NCBI GenBank assembly: GCA_016875015.1
Contig: VGSJ01000028.1
Span: forward strand, 1 to 32,416
Origin: Deltaproteobacteria bacterium
GTDB taxonomy: Bacteria > Desulfobacterota > Desulfobaccia > Desulfobaccales > 0-14-0-80-60-11
Reading direction: 5' to 3'
Length of the DNA stretch: 32,416 nucleotides
Of this stretch, positions 25,711 through 32,289 are shown piece by piece (position 1 is the first letter of the stretch; each line of letters begins with the position of its first letter). The translations under genes and the position numbers were made by a program. The notes below the pieces were generated by a model. It was not told the origin of the DNA, searched no databases, and saw only the letters and a list, made by a program, of their open reading frames with translations.

Positions 25711-27150
25711 ATGGAGGCAACGGGGAAACCCTCAGGGGCAGAAATAACCGCAGGGTTAAAGCTCTGCCAGTTGGGGCAGGAAGTAGGCGTGCCCACCGGG
25801 GCGCGCATCGTCAGTCAGGGCGAGGCCCCGGAATTTTTCTACGTTATTCAATCAGGCCGGGTCCGGGTTTTCCGGGAGACCGCCGACCGGATTCAAACCG
25901 ATTTGACCGAGTTGGGGGCCGGGGCCTACTTTGGGGAGGTGGCCCTGGTCACCGGGCAGCTCCGCTCCGCTTCGGTGGAGGCATTGGAGGCTACCACCCT
26001 CATCAAGGTCTCCAAGGAAGAATTCGACCGCCTCTTGGACCAGAATCCCCAGCTGGCCCGGCATATCATTCAGCAGTTGGCCAGCTGGCTGGTGGCCGGA
26101 GACCAGCGCCTGGAAACCGAGGTGGTGCACCAGGTCAAGTTGCGGCAGCTCTCCTGGTTCGATTATGTCCTCATGTTGGGCTTGAGCCTGGTGCTCTCCC
26201 TGGTCGTCAACATCTACAACGACAACCGGATTCCCCTGATCCACGGTTGGGGCGACAAAAACGTCATTCCAGAAATTGGACTTGATCAGGCCCTGCAAAT
26301 GTACCAAAAGAACCAGGCCATTTTCGTTGACGCCAGGAAAAGCGCCTTTTTTAGTCAGCAACACATCAAGGGCGCTTCAAACTTGCCGACGATCTTATTC
26401 GATTTGATGTTCCCCATGTTTCAATTCACTTTGACCCAGACGGAGGGGGATAAGGACAAAACCCTGGTGGTTTACGGCGGGACTTTCAGTCGGCGTATGG
26501 ACCTCGATTTGGCCCGCCTGCTGAAGCACAAGGGTTTGGAACACGTGGTGGTGCTCAAAGATTACTCGGGTTGGCCCAAGGTCTTTCCCCTCCGAGAGAA
26601 AGCGGCCGCGACCCCAGGCAGCCTCGACTTGGGGTTAGCAGGCCTCCTGGAATGGCTGCCGGTGAGCATCTTTTTGCTGATCCTGATTCCTCCCATCCGT
26701 CGCAGCCCTTACCTGTCGGTGGTCTGCCGGGTGCTCCTGGCGGCTATCTTTATTTCCTTCGCCTTGAGCAAAATCATGCGCCCGGCGGTCTTTGCCTTGA
26801 ACGTGGTGGATTACAACCTGACGCCCGCCTGGGGGGTGAACCTGTGGTCCCTCGCCCTGCCGTGGGCCGAACTGGTCGTCGGGTTGTTCCTCCTCCTGGG
26901 CATCCGCACCCGGGCCGCGGCCACGCTGATCGGCGCCATGAACGTCATCTTCATCGTGGGGCTGGTCAATGCCATTTTGCATAACATGCCCATTAACTGC
27001 GGGTGTGTGGGCGAAGTGGGCGAACCGGTGAACTGGTGGAAAGTTATGAAGAATACTGGCATGCTGGTCATGTGCATCCAAATCTTCCTCTACGATCGGT
27101 TTATGGTTTTGGATCGGGGAGGGTTCATCTTGCGGGATAGAAAGATATGA
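25711..27150 (+). CDS. Membrane fusion protein: cNMP-binding + rhodanese-like + MauE/DoxX-like domains
   Basis: 479 residues with three modules. (1) 20-130: cyclic nucleotide-binding domain with the phosphate-binding cassette GAYFGEVALVTGQLRSASV (Glu76, Arg85). No helix-turn-helix follows, so it is a sensor, not a CRP-type regulator. (2) A membrane segment at about 150-170. (3) 186-295: rhodanese-like fold (AIFVDARKSAFFSQQHIKGA); the active-site loop reads VVYGGTFSRR and has no catalytic Cys. (4) 315-465: four membrane segments of the MauE/DoxX type with NCGCVGEVGEPVNWWKV, containing a Cys430-Gly-Cys432 pair. MauE proteins help form disulfides in methylamine dehydrogenase. The gene overlaps the next by 4 bases (ATGA). 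The fusion order is new to me; each module call is from motifs. Confidence 0.82.
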   Translation: MEATGKPSGAEITAGLKLCQLGQEVGVPTGARIVSQGEAPEFFYVIQSGRVRVFRETADRIQTDLTELGAGAYFGEVALVTGQLRSASVEALEATTLIKVSKEEFDRLLDQNPQLARHIIQQLASWLVAGDQRLETEVVHQVKLRQLSWFDYVLMLGLSLVLSLVVNIYNDNRIPLIHGWGDKNVIPEIGLDQALQMYQKNQAIFVDARKSAFFSQQHIKGASNLPTILFDLMFPMFQFTLTQTEGDKDKTLVVYGGTFSRRMDLDLARLLKHKGLEHVVVLKDYSGWPKVFPLREKAAATPGSLDLGLAGLLEWLPVSIFLLILIPPIRRSPYLSVVCRVLLAAIFISFALSKIMRPAVFALNVVDYNLTPAWGVNLWSLALPWAELVVGLFLLLGIRTRAAATLIGAMNVIFIVGLVNAILHNMPINCGCVGEVGEPVNWWKVMKNTGMLVMCIQIFLYDRFMVLDRGGFILRDRKI

Positions 27151-27524
27151 AGAAAGATATTTTGAAGTTGGGCGCGGTCCTGGGTCTGATCATGGTGGGG
27201 CTGGTCTTGGGAGGCTGTGGGGAGTCTCGCTCCGAGTTTGCCGGAACGTATAAATCCATGGAGCCCTTCGGCGGTAAAGATTACATTGATCTCGACCTCC
27301 AGGAGAATGGCAAGGGAACCTGGGTGCTGGCGGGAAAAACCGTTGAGTTCACCTGGGTGGTGAATGCTGGCAAGATCTTTATTTACACCAAGCCGGGCGC
27401 TATCCTCGTCGTCACTCCCAGCGAGGGTGGAAAAATGTTGTCCGTGGACACGACCGGTGATTGGCACCCCGGTTGTCCCCCCGGTTCCTGTGTGAACTTC
27501 AGGCGGGTCAAGGATGGAGGGTAG
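27147..27524 (+). CDS. Small lipoprotein
   Basis: 125 residues. The signal peptide ends in the lipobox LGGC (Cys about 26), so the protein is lipid-anchored, facing the periplasm. The mature 100 residues look like a small beta-barrel or lipocalin-like fold (FAGTYKSMEPFGGKDYIDLD, then GKGTWVLAGKTVEFTWVVNA). A late Cys pair, HPGCPPGSCVNF (CxxxxC spacing), could form a disulfide or be the substrate of the redox partners. It overlaps the upstream fusion gene by 4 bases and the downstream AMIN gene by 11, so it is co-translated. No family recognised. Confidence 0.75.
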   Translation: MKKDILKLGAVLGLIMVGLVLGGCGESRSEFAGTYKSMEPFGGKDYIDLDLQENGKGTWVLAGKTVEFTWVVNAGKIFIYTKPGAILVVTPSEGGKMLSVDTTGDWHPGCPPGSCVNFRRVKDGG

Positions 27525-28746
27525 CGGCATTATCCGGCTGCAGGCCTTAAGCGCTAAACCGGGCAGCAGCCTGGCATGGCTGCTGGTGTTGCTGTTTTGC
27601 CTTGCCCAGCACGCCTGGGGGGCCGGCGGCGCCGTGGAAGTGCGCCGTCTGGGGTTGAGCAAGGTGGCGGAAAACACCCTCCTCACCGTGGTTCTGGACC
27701 GGGCTGCGACACCCCGCGTGAGTTCCCGGGAAGTGTCGGGCAAACCGCAACTGGTGGTGGATTTTCCCGGGGCCCGGTCCGGGCGGCTGCCCAACCACCT
27801 GCAGGGCGATGAGATGCTGGTGCAGCAGGTGCTCACCGAAACCGCCTCTCCCGGGGGCGGGGTGCGCATCATCATGGACCTCTTCCCCGAAAAGCCCTTT
27901 ACCTACTGGAAGCAGACCCGGCCCGGCGCCGGCGGGCAGTTCTTGTTCATCTTGGGATTAAAACCCGATCCCCAGGCCCGCCCGGTCCAGGCCAGAGTCT
28001 TGCCGTCCGCGGAGCCGGAGCCCGCCCCCACGGCGCCGCCCCGGGGGGAACTCCGGGAAAGCGAGACGCTGACGGAGCCTTCTGCACCTGGGGATGAGGG
28101 CGGCTACCAGGAGCCCGCAAGTAACGCGGCCCCCGGCAGCTTCGCCGAACTGCGCCGCCTGATGCCCAAGGCCGCCCGGTTGCTACAAGGCCTGGAAGCC
28201 GAAGGCTGGGCCGTGTCCGAGTCCAACCGGTATGACCGCCCGGGCCGGCGCTTCAGCCGCGATTTTATCCTCACCAACCGCAAGTACCCGGAGTTGGTGG
28301 TGAAGATCGCTTACCTGCCGGCCAACGTCCCCAATACCCCCAACATCGACATCATCATGTTGTCCACCGAAAACCACGCCGGCGAGGCTGCCACCGAATA
28401 CCGGGGTCTGCGCCAGTGGAGTTTCGCCAAGATCAAACAGAAATACGAGGACATCGGCGATTTCTTCGACGATGCTCTAAAACCCTTGAGGGTGAAGCTG
28501 CGGGAAGAGACCAAAAGCGTGGCGCTGCGCGACGCCGCGGTATTCCAGAACTTTCTGAAGCTCGCCTGCCCGGACAATCCCCAGGTCGCCGACCAGGTGA
28601 TGAATCACGTGCGGGCCAAAGTGAGCCCCAGGTTTGAGGGGGTGCAGTTCACCGTGTCCGAAAATCCTCTAACCATCCTCAATCTGGTGGATTTTCTCTA
28701 CGTCAAGATTTATTACCTGGAAACCCCTTCAGGAGGTGGACAATGA
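27514..28746 (+). CDS. AMIN-domain envelope protein
   Basis: 410 residues. A signal or anchor segment (SLAWLLVLLFCLAQHAWGAG) is followed by an AMIN domain at about 40-150 (VEVRRLGLSKVAENTLLTVV, KPQLVVDFPGA, VRIIMDLFPEKPFTYW). AMIN domains target periplasmic proteins to septal peptidoglycan or secretin machines. A Pro/Ala-rich linker (150-210) leads to a 190-residue C-terminal domain of unknown type (RRFSRDFILTNRKYPELVVK, NPLTILNLVDFLYVKIYYLE). There is no amidase or secretin domain. It overlaps the lipoprotein gene by 11 bases and the selenoprotein gene by 4 (ATGA). The start (ATG 27514) has only a weak ribosome site, in keeping with coupling. Function unknown; envelope localisation is well supported. 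Confidence 0.75.
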   Translation: MEGSGIIRLQALSAKPGSSLAWLLVLLFCLAQHAWGAGGAVEVRRLGLSKVAENTLLTVVLDRAATPRVSSREVSGKPQLVVDFPGARSGRLPNHLQGDEMLVQQVLTETASPGGGVRIIMDLFPEKPFTYWKQTRPGAGGQFLFILGLKPDPQARPVQARVLPSAEPEPAPTAPPRGELRESETLTEPSAPGDEGGYQEPASNAAPGSFAELRRLMPKAARLLQGLEAEGWAVSESNRYDRPGRRFSRDFILTNRKYPELVVKIAYLPANVPNTPNIDIIMLSTENHAGEAATEYRGLRQWSFAKIKQKYEDIGDFFDDALKPLRVKLREETKSVALRDAAVFQNFLKLACPDNPQVADQVMNHVRAKVSPRFEGVQFTVSENPLTILNLVDFLYVKIYYLETPSGGGQ

Positions 28747-28958
28747 CCCGGGAGATTACCATCTTCGGCAAGCAGGCCTGACCTTTCACCCAGCGGGCCC
28801 GGGAGGCCAAGGCCAATGAGGGGTTGACGGTCATTTTTCGGGATGTCAAAGCGGACGCCCAGGCCATGGCCGAGATGCTGCGGCTCACCCAGGGCAACCG
28901 CCGGGTGCCGGTTCTGGTGGAGGGCGAAAAGCTCAGCATCGGTTTTGGGGGTTCCTGA
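28743..28958 (+). CDS. UXX-star family selenoprotein (glutaredoxin-like, in-frame TGA = Sec13)
   Basis: The frame starts at ATG 28743 after AGGAGGTGGACA and overlaps the AMIN stop as ATGA. It reads MTREITIFGKQA, an in-frame TGA at 28779-28781, then PFTQRAREAKANEGLTVIFR and on to RRVPVLVEGEKLSIGFGGS and stop: 71 residues. The TGA stands exactly where glutaredoxin-like proteins have the redox Cys (GKxxC/UPxT). The C-terminal RRVPVLVE...IGFGG is the mark of the UXX-star selenoprotein families of anaerobes, including the cis-Pro loop. Reading TGA as stop would leave 12 residues and leave the perfectly conserved rest unexplained. A role in thiol/selenol redox exchange with the operon's Cys-containing membrane and periplasmic proteins is inference; the protein itself has no signal and is cytoplasmic. 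Absent from the ORF track. Confidence 0.92.
28779..28820 (+). promoter_or_regulatory. Probable bacterial SECIS region after the Sec codon
   Basis: Directly after the TGA the sequence is GC-rich and self-complementary (for example GGCCT at 28775-28779 with AGGCC at 28804-28808, and CCTT with AAGG around the CAGCGGGCCCGGG core). Bacterial SECIS hairpins lie in this position and bind SelB. Its exact fold was not computed. Confidence 0.45.
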
Positions 28959-29308
28959 AGGGTGTGAACCACCCGCGCGGCCGCGGGTCCCAAGGATTCA
29001 CGCCGGAGGGAGGATCAGGATGGCGACCCCGGGCCATTTGCCTGGCGTTCCCCCTACTTTTTCCCATCGCCTCTCTACCTCTGACTGCGGTCCGGACGGC
29101 AGCCGTTCCCTCTAATACTAATTATGCCTCTGCGGCGAGTCGCGCTTAGTCGGAACCGAGACGGGAATGGGCAAAGACTATACTTAAGCTGAGGAAAAAA
29201 GTAACTATCTGGCCGGCGTAGGGGCACGGCCTGCCGGGCCCGAACCCAGGCGCTTCGGGCGTTTAACCGGGGGACGGGGGCGGGACTCGAGCCGGGGCCG
29301 CCCTGGCC
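28959..29308. other. Spacer after the selenoprotein gene
   Basis: No supported gene. GGAGGGAGGATCAGG followed by ATG at 29020 would open a 31-codon frame without recognisable content. An overlapping frame encodes a hydrophobic stretch (ICLAFPLLFPIASLPLTAV) that resembles a signal peptide, followed by a stop at 29149. It may be the decayed start of an exported protein gene. The rest up to 29308 shows only GC-rich non-coding sequence. Confidence 0.35.
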
Positions 29309-29731
29309 CTATTGCCAGCCGATAACCTCGTAGCCTTTCTCTTTGAGGCATTGGTCCACAAATTGCCGCGGCACCGGGTCCAGATCCCGGGAACCGAAGA
29401 TTCCCCGGATAAGGCCGCCGGCGCCGCCCCCGGCCGCGCCCATGGCTGCGCCCGCTCCGGCCCGGCCCGCAACCGCGCCCACGGCCGCGCCTACGGCGGC
29501 TCCGGCTGCGGCCCCCACCGCGGTGTTCCCGGCGACCTTGCCTTCTGGATTGCCGGCATATCCCGCCGCGGCGGCCTTCTGGAGGCAGTCATCAATATCC
29601 TGCTGGGCCGCCGCCGCGCCCACGGCCTCGAGTTGCGCATTGGGATAGAGAACGGGGCGTTTGGCCGCACATGCCAGGGTTGACACCACGACGCCGCCCG
29701 CCAGCAAGACTCTCAACAAGTCTTTGATCAT
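29309..29731 (-). CDS. Glycine-zipper lipoprotein
   Basis: 140 residues. A signal peptide with lipobox STLAC (lipid anchor at about Cys21) is followed by a short helix (QQDIDDCLQKAAAAGYAG) and a long glycine/alanine zipper (GNTAVGAAAGAAVGAAVGAV, then GAGAAMGAAGGGAGG). It ends in FVDQCLKEKGYEVIGW. Glycine-zipper lipoproteins pack helices in or on the outer membrane; the family often has this Cys-containing ends-plus-zipper plan. The two Cys in DDCL and DQCL could form a disulfide. AAGGAG supports the start. It stands alone in opposite orientation to its neighbours. No defined function. Confidence 0.8.
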   Translation of the reverse strand: MIKDLLRVLLAGGVVVSTLACAAKRPVLYPNAQLEAVGAAAAQQDIDDCLQKAAAAGYAGNPEGKVAGNTAVGAAAGAAVGAAVGAVAGRAGAGAAMGAAGGGAGGLIRGIFGSRDLDPVPRQFVDQCLKEKGYEVIGWQ

Positions 29732-29793
29732 GTGAAACTCCTTAATGGCCTGTCTTAAAACGTTCTTTCGCAGACGCTGCGCACCATTTCACC

Positions 29794-29849
29794 GGTGGCG
29801 GGCACGGAGGCCCGCCCCACCGAACTTTTCATGCTTTACGGGTGGACCG
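29794..29849. repeat. REP-like repeat with CTTTTCATGCTTTACGGGTGG tail
   Basis: GGTGGCGGGCACGGAGGCCC then GCCCCACCGAACTTTTCATG and CTTTACGGGTGGACCG. It matches the reverse complement of 20451-20506 at nearly every position. It shares its hairpin core exactly with the 102-bp element at 13335-13436. Confidence 0.75.
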
Positions 29850-29983
29850 GAAAGCTCAGGCGCGACTGTGGCGTATCCATAAGCATATCACAAGAAGAAG
29901 GGGGAGAAAAAGGGGTTGGCGCCTGGACAACCTCTGGCTATAATTATTAGTTAGAGCTTGGCGTTTACTTTTCCACCGGAAGG

Positions 29984-30033
29984 ATTTGGTCCCCCTTTAG
30001 GGTTTGCAGCCCTGTTAATAAAATGGACCAAAT
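29984..30033. repeat. Structured intergenic inverted repeat ATTTGGTCC...GGACCAAAT
   Basis: Perfect 9-bp arms enclose 32 bases with an inner AGGG/CCCT pair around GTTTGCAG. The surroundings (29930-30160) are AT-rich, unlike the rest of the window. It could be an RNA element or the relic of an insertion upstream of the small membrane gene at 30164. Confidence 0.5.
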
Positions 30034-30163
30034 GTTCACGTTATTAAACATGAGAGTAATAATTCAATCAAGTTATTTATTGTAAAATCAAGCAGATATA
30101 TGATATGGTATTGAACTTGCATAAAATTAATCAGAAGAAATACTTTCTGGACCGGGAGGCCCT

Positions 30164-30310
30164 ATGCTCAGGAAACCCATGGAAATTCTGCATACCTTAA
30201 TGACGAACCAGATGTTCATTTTTGCCGTGGCCATCGTGTTGTTTCTGCTGGTGATCACCCTTTCGGATCCAGGCAAGAGCGAAGCAGTGAGTGGGGAATT
30301 CTGGATTTAG
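30164..30310 (+). CDS. Small membrane protein (48 aa)
   Basis: A 48-codon frame below the ORF-track limit, with a good GGGAGG site 5 bases before ATG. It has a short amphipathic start (MLRKPMEILHTLMTNQ), one membrane helix (MFIFAVAIVLFLLVITL) and a polar tail (SDPGKSEAVSGEFWI). The hydrophobic helix with charged flanks argues for a real single-pass membrane peptide. It has its own AT-rich upstream region. No family recognised. Confidence 0.55.
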   Translation: MLRKPMEILHTLMTNQMFIFAVAIVLFLLVITLSDPGKSEAVSGEFWI

Positions 30311-30642
30311 ATAATTCAGGCCATTTCCCGGGCTGACCCAACCGCCGCCAGCCCTGAAGACCTGCTCCGGGGTGCTTCGCCCGGCGATCAACTCCCTCTT
30401 TCTTAGAGTTCCGGGAAACCGGTCCCGGCGGCAAAGCGCCTGCTGGGGAAATTTGCTGTCCTCCCGTCCGCCGCCGCCGAAAGGTCCGGCGGGGTCCTCA
30501 TCTCCTGCCGCTATCCGCCGCTTTATAAAAAATAAAAAATAAAAAACTCGCCTGAAAATTGTCGCACCTTTGGGAGCATTTCAGGGGTCCCGTCCGTGTC
30601 GTGCCTCAATACCCTCCCGGGATCGGGGATTTTTTTCACTTA
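30311..30642. other. Spacer with (ATAAAAA)n tract before the ferredoxin gene
   Basis: No gene. It contains a GC-rich stretch to 30520, then a tandem 7-mer A-rich tract (about three ATAAAAA units, 30525-30546) and the T-rich ATTTTTTTCACTTATTG just before the CRP/FNR-like site. The A-tract may bend DNA near the promoter. Confidence 0.45.
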
Positions 30643-30656
30643 TTGACTTAGGTCAT
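30643..30656. promoter_or_regulatory. CRP/FNR-type palindrome TTGACTTAGGTCAT
   Basis: The TTGAC-N4-GTCA dyad has the form of FNR/DNR/HcpR-class sites. The inner TNNGGTCA also fits the HcpR motif I recall for relatives of Geobacter/Desulfuromonas (TTGACCnnGGTCAA). It lies 112 bases upstream of the ferredoxin start, a suitable position for control by redox or nitrosative stress. Confidence 0.5.
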
Positions 30657-30767
30657 AGTGCTGACAATCTTAATGAGTAAAATATAATGAACGAAATAAA
30701 GCAAAGCCGGTTAACCCGGAATATCTCGGTTACAACCGACACTAAAGGCAACCAAGGAAGCTGGGTC

Positions 30768-31505
30768 ATGGGAAAAAGGCAAATCATTCAGATAGATCAG
30801 GACAAGTGTGACGGTTGCGGGATGTGCGTGCCGTCGTGCGCCGAAGGGGCCATTCAAATCGTCGACGGCAAGGCGCAGCTGCTGGCAGACCGTTATTGTG
30901 ACGGCCTGGGAGCCTGCCTGGGGGAGTGTCCCCAGGGAGCTTTGATCATTGAAGAACGGGAAGCGGAAGAGTTTGTGGGGCCGGCCCCCGGGGCCCCGCA
31001 TCCGGAAGCGCCGCCTCCGTCCCCGGCCCCGCCGGGAGAAGGGTTCGTGTGCCCCGGGAGCCGCATGCAGCAATTTCAGCCGGGCACTCATGAAAAAGCG
31101 CCGACTCCGGGGGGGGCCTCGGCGTTGGGCCACTGGCCCATAAAACTGCGCCTGGTGGCGCCCCAGGCCCCCTTTCTCAAAGGGGCCAGCCTTCTGGTGG
31201 CGGCCGACTGCGCGCCCTTTGCCGCCGGGGATTTTCACTCCCGCTACCTGGAAGGCAAAGCGCTGCTGTGCAGCTGCCCCAAATTCGACGATGTCCCGGA
31301 GGCCGTGGCCAAACTCACCGCCATTTTGCAGCAGAACGACATCAAGGAGATCACCATTGTCAATATGGAAGTGCCGTGCTGTTTCGGGTTGGTGCAGATC
31401 GTCCGCCAGGCCCTGGCGGCTTCGGGCCAGAGCCTGCCGGTGACCATCAGTACCCTGGGGACCGCCGGACAGGTCCTCCAACAGCAGAAAATCAAGGGAA
31501 GATGA
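30768..31505 (+). CDS. 4Fe-4S ferredoxin-domain protein with C-terminal unknown domain
   Basis: 245 residues from ATG 30768 (AAGGAAG upstream); the track start at 30687 adds 27 residues with no features and no ribosome site. The N-terminal domain has CDGCGMCVPSCAEGA, a full 4Fe-4S site. A second, CDGLGACLGECPQGA, has Leu in place of one Cys, a variant common in this family that may still bind a cluster with help from other residues. A Pro-rich linker follows (90-130). The C-terminal domain (KLRLVAPQAPFLKGASLLVA, ALLCSCPKFDD, NMEVPCCFGLVQIV) contains a Cys-rich pocket. Known relatives in sulfate reducers lie beside hybrid-cluster-protein regulons. It is coupled to the next gene with 7 bases between. 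Confidence 0.85.
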   Translation: MGKRQIIQIDQDKCDGCGMCVPSCAEGAIQIVDGKAQLLADRYCDGLGACLGECPQGALIIEEREAEEFVGPAPGAPHPEAPPPSPAPPGEGFVCPGSRMQQFQPGTHEKAPTPGGASALGHWPIKLRLVAPQAPFLKGASLLVAADCAPFAAGDFHSRYLEGKALLCSCPKFDDVPEAVAKLTAILQQNDIKEITIVNMEVPCCFGLVQIVRQALAASGQSLPVTISTLGTAGQVLQQQKIKGR

Positions 31506-31512
31506 GGTTGCC

Positions 31513-32142
31513 ATGGAACAGATGAAATGCCCTGGCCAGGATACGCGCTTTTGGAAGCCCGACGATATCTTTGTGACGGAATGCCCCAAATGCGGGGCGG
31601 AAATCGAGTTCTTCAAGGACGACGCCCGGCGCCGCTGCGCCTGGTGCGGGCACATGTTCTACAATCCCAAGATCGAACTGGGGTGCGCCGAATGGTGCCA
31701 ATACGCCGAAAAATGCGTGCCGGACCTGGTGAGGGCCAAAAAAGCGGCCCAGAACTTTAAAGAGCTGCTCTCCGAGATGGCCAAGTCCCATCTAACCGGA
31801 GACCCGGCAGCCTGGGACCGGACCGCCAAAGGCGCAGCCTACGCCCAGGATCTGCTCAAGGCCGAAGGGGGCGACCCCAAGGTGGTCCTGGCCGCGGTGC
31901 TGCTCCATCGGGTTTCGCCGGACAAGGCCCGGGAGTTTCTGGCGGAACTGGAAACGGAACCGGAGATCGTTGAGGCCGTATTGGAGTTGCTGGCCGGCCG
32001 GGGCGCCGAGCGGGACCTGAACTGGCAGCTCTATAAGGATGTCCTGGCCCTGCTGGAGGAGAAAGGAGGACCCCCTCCGCAGTTCGCCACGCGCACCGCC
32101 CAGCGCCTGGCGGAGGAGGGCAAAGAGTCGGGAGAAGAGTGA
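31513..32142 (+). CDS. Zinc-ribbon/HD-like protein (COG1418-type relative)
   Basis: 209 residues. The N-terminal 70 residues are Cys-rich: CPGQDTRFWKPDDIF, a CPKC...CAWC zinc ribbon (Cys24, 27, 42, 45) and the GCAEWCQYAEKC motif (Cys58, 62, 68) I know from HD-domain proteins of Desulfovibrio and relatives. The C-terminal helices resemble an HD domain, but the key His-Asp pair appears as AAVLLHRVS: Asp is replaced by Arg and no other HD pair is visible, so phosphohydrolase activity is doubtful. It is the second gene of an operon with the ferredoxin and probably works with it under the same FNR-type control. The stop is followed by the 5S fragment region. Confidence 0.8.
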   Translation: MEQMKCPGQDTRFWKPDDIFVTECPKCGAEIEFFKDDARRRCAWCGHMFYNPKIELGCAEWCQYAEKCVPDLVRAKKAAQNFKELLSEMAKSHLTGDPAAWDRTAKGAAYAQDLLKAEGGDPKVVLAAVLLHRVSPDKAREFLAELETEPEIVEAVLELLAGRGAERDLNWQLYKDVLALLEEKGGPPPQFATRTAQRLAEEGKESGEE

Positions 32143-32166
32143 CATTAGGGACAGACACAGTTTTAA

Positions 32167-32231
32167 CCGCGGCTTAACAGCCGGGTTCGGGATGGACGGG
32201 TGGGACTCCTGCGGCATGGCCACCGTGCCCC
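32167..32231 (-). pseudogene. 5S rRNA 5'-half fragment
   Basis: The minus strand reads GGTGGCCATGCCGCAGGAGT, CCCACCCGTCCATCCCGAAC and CCGGCTGTTAAGCCGCGG. This is the conserved helix I to loop A to helix III part of bacterial 5S rRNA (family: GGTGGCCAT...CCCACCCG..CCATCCCGAAC.CGG..GTTAAGCC), but with a two-base deletion near CCGTCCATC. The 3' half (AGCGCCGATGGTACT and beyond) is absent: the sequence turns into AAAACTGTGTCTGTCCC. There is no 23S or 16S nearby. It is a displaced, degenerate copy, not a working gene. Confidence 0.65.
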
Positions 32232-32289
32232 AATTAAAACCTACGATAGGCTTTGCTGCGAGGTTCAAGAGAAAATACCTGGATCGTAA

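Noticed and set aside
29270-29310. GGGACTCGAGCCGGGGCC, reminiscent of a tRNA T arm
   Set aside because: The stem does not pair properly and no acceptor or anticodon arm can be drawn around it.
30197-30391. 64-aa minus-strand ORF over the small membrane peptide gene
   Set aside because: No ribosome site, and the plus strand shows a better frame with a strong site and a membrane helix.
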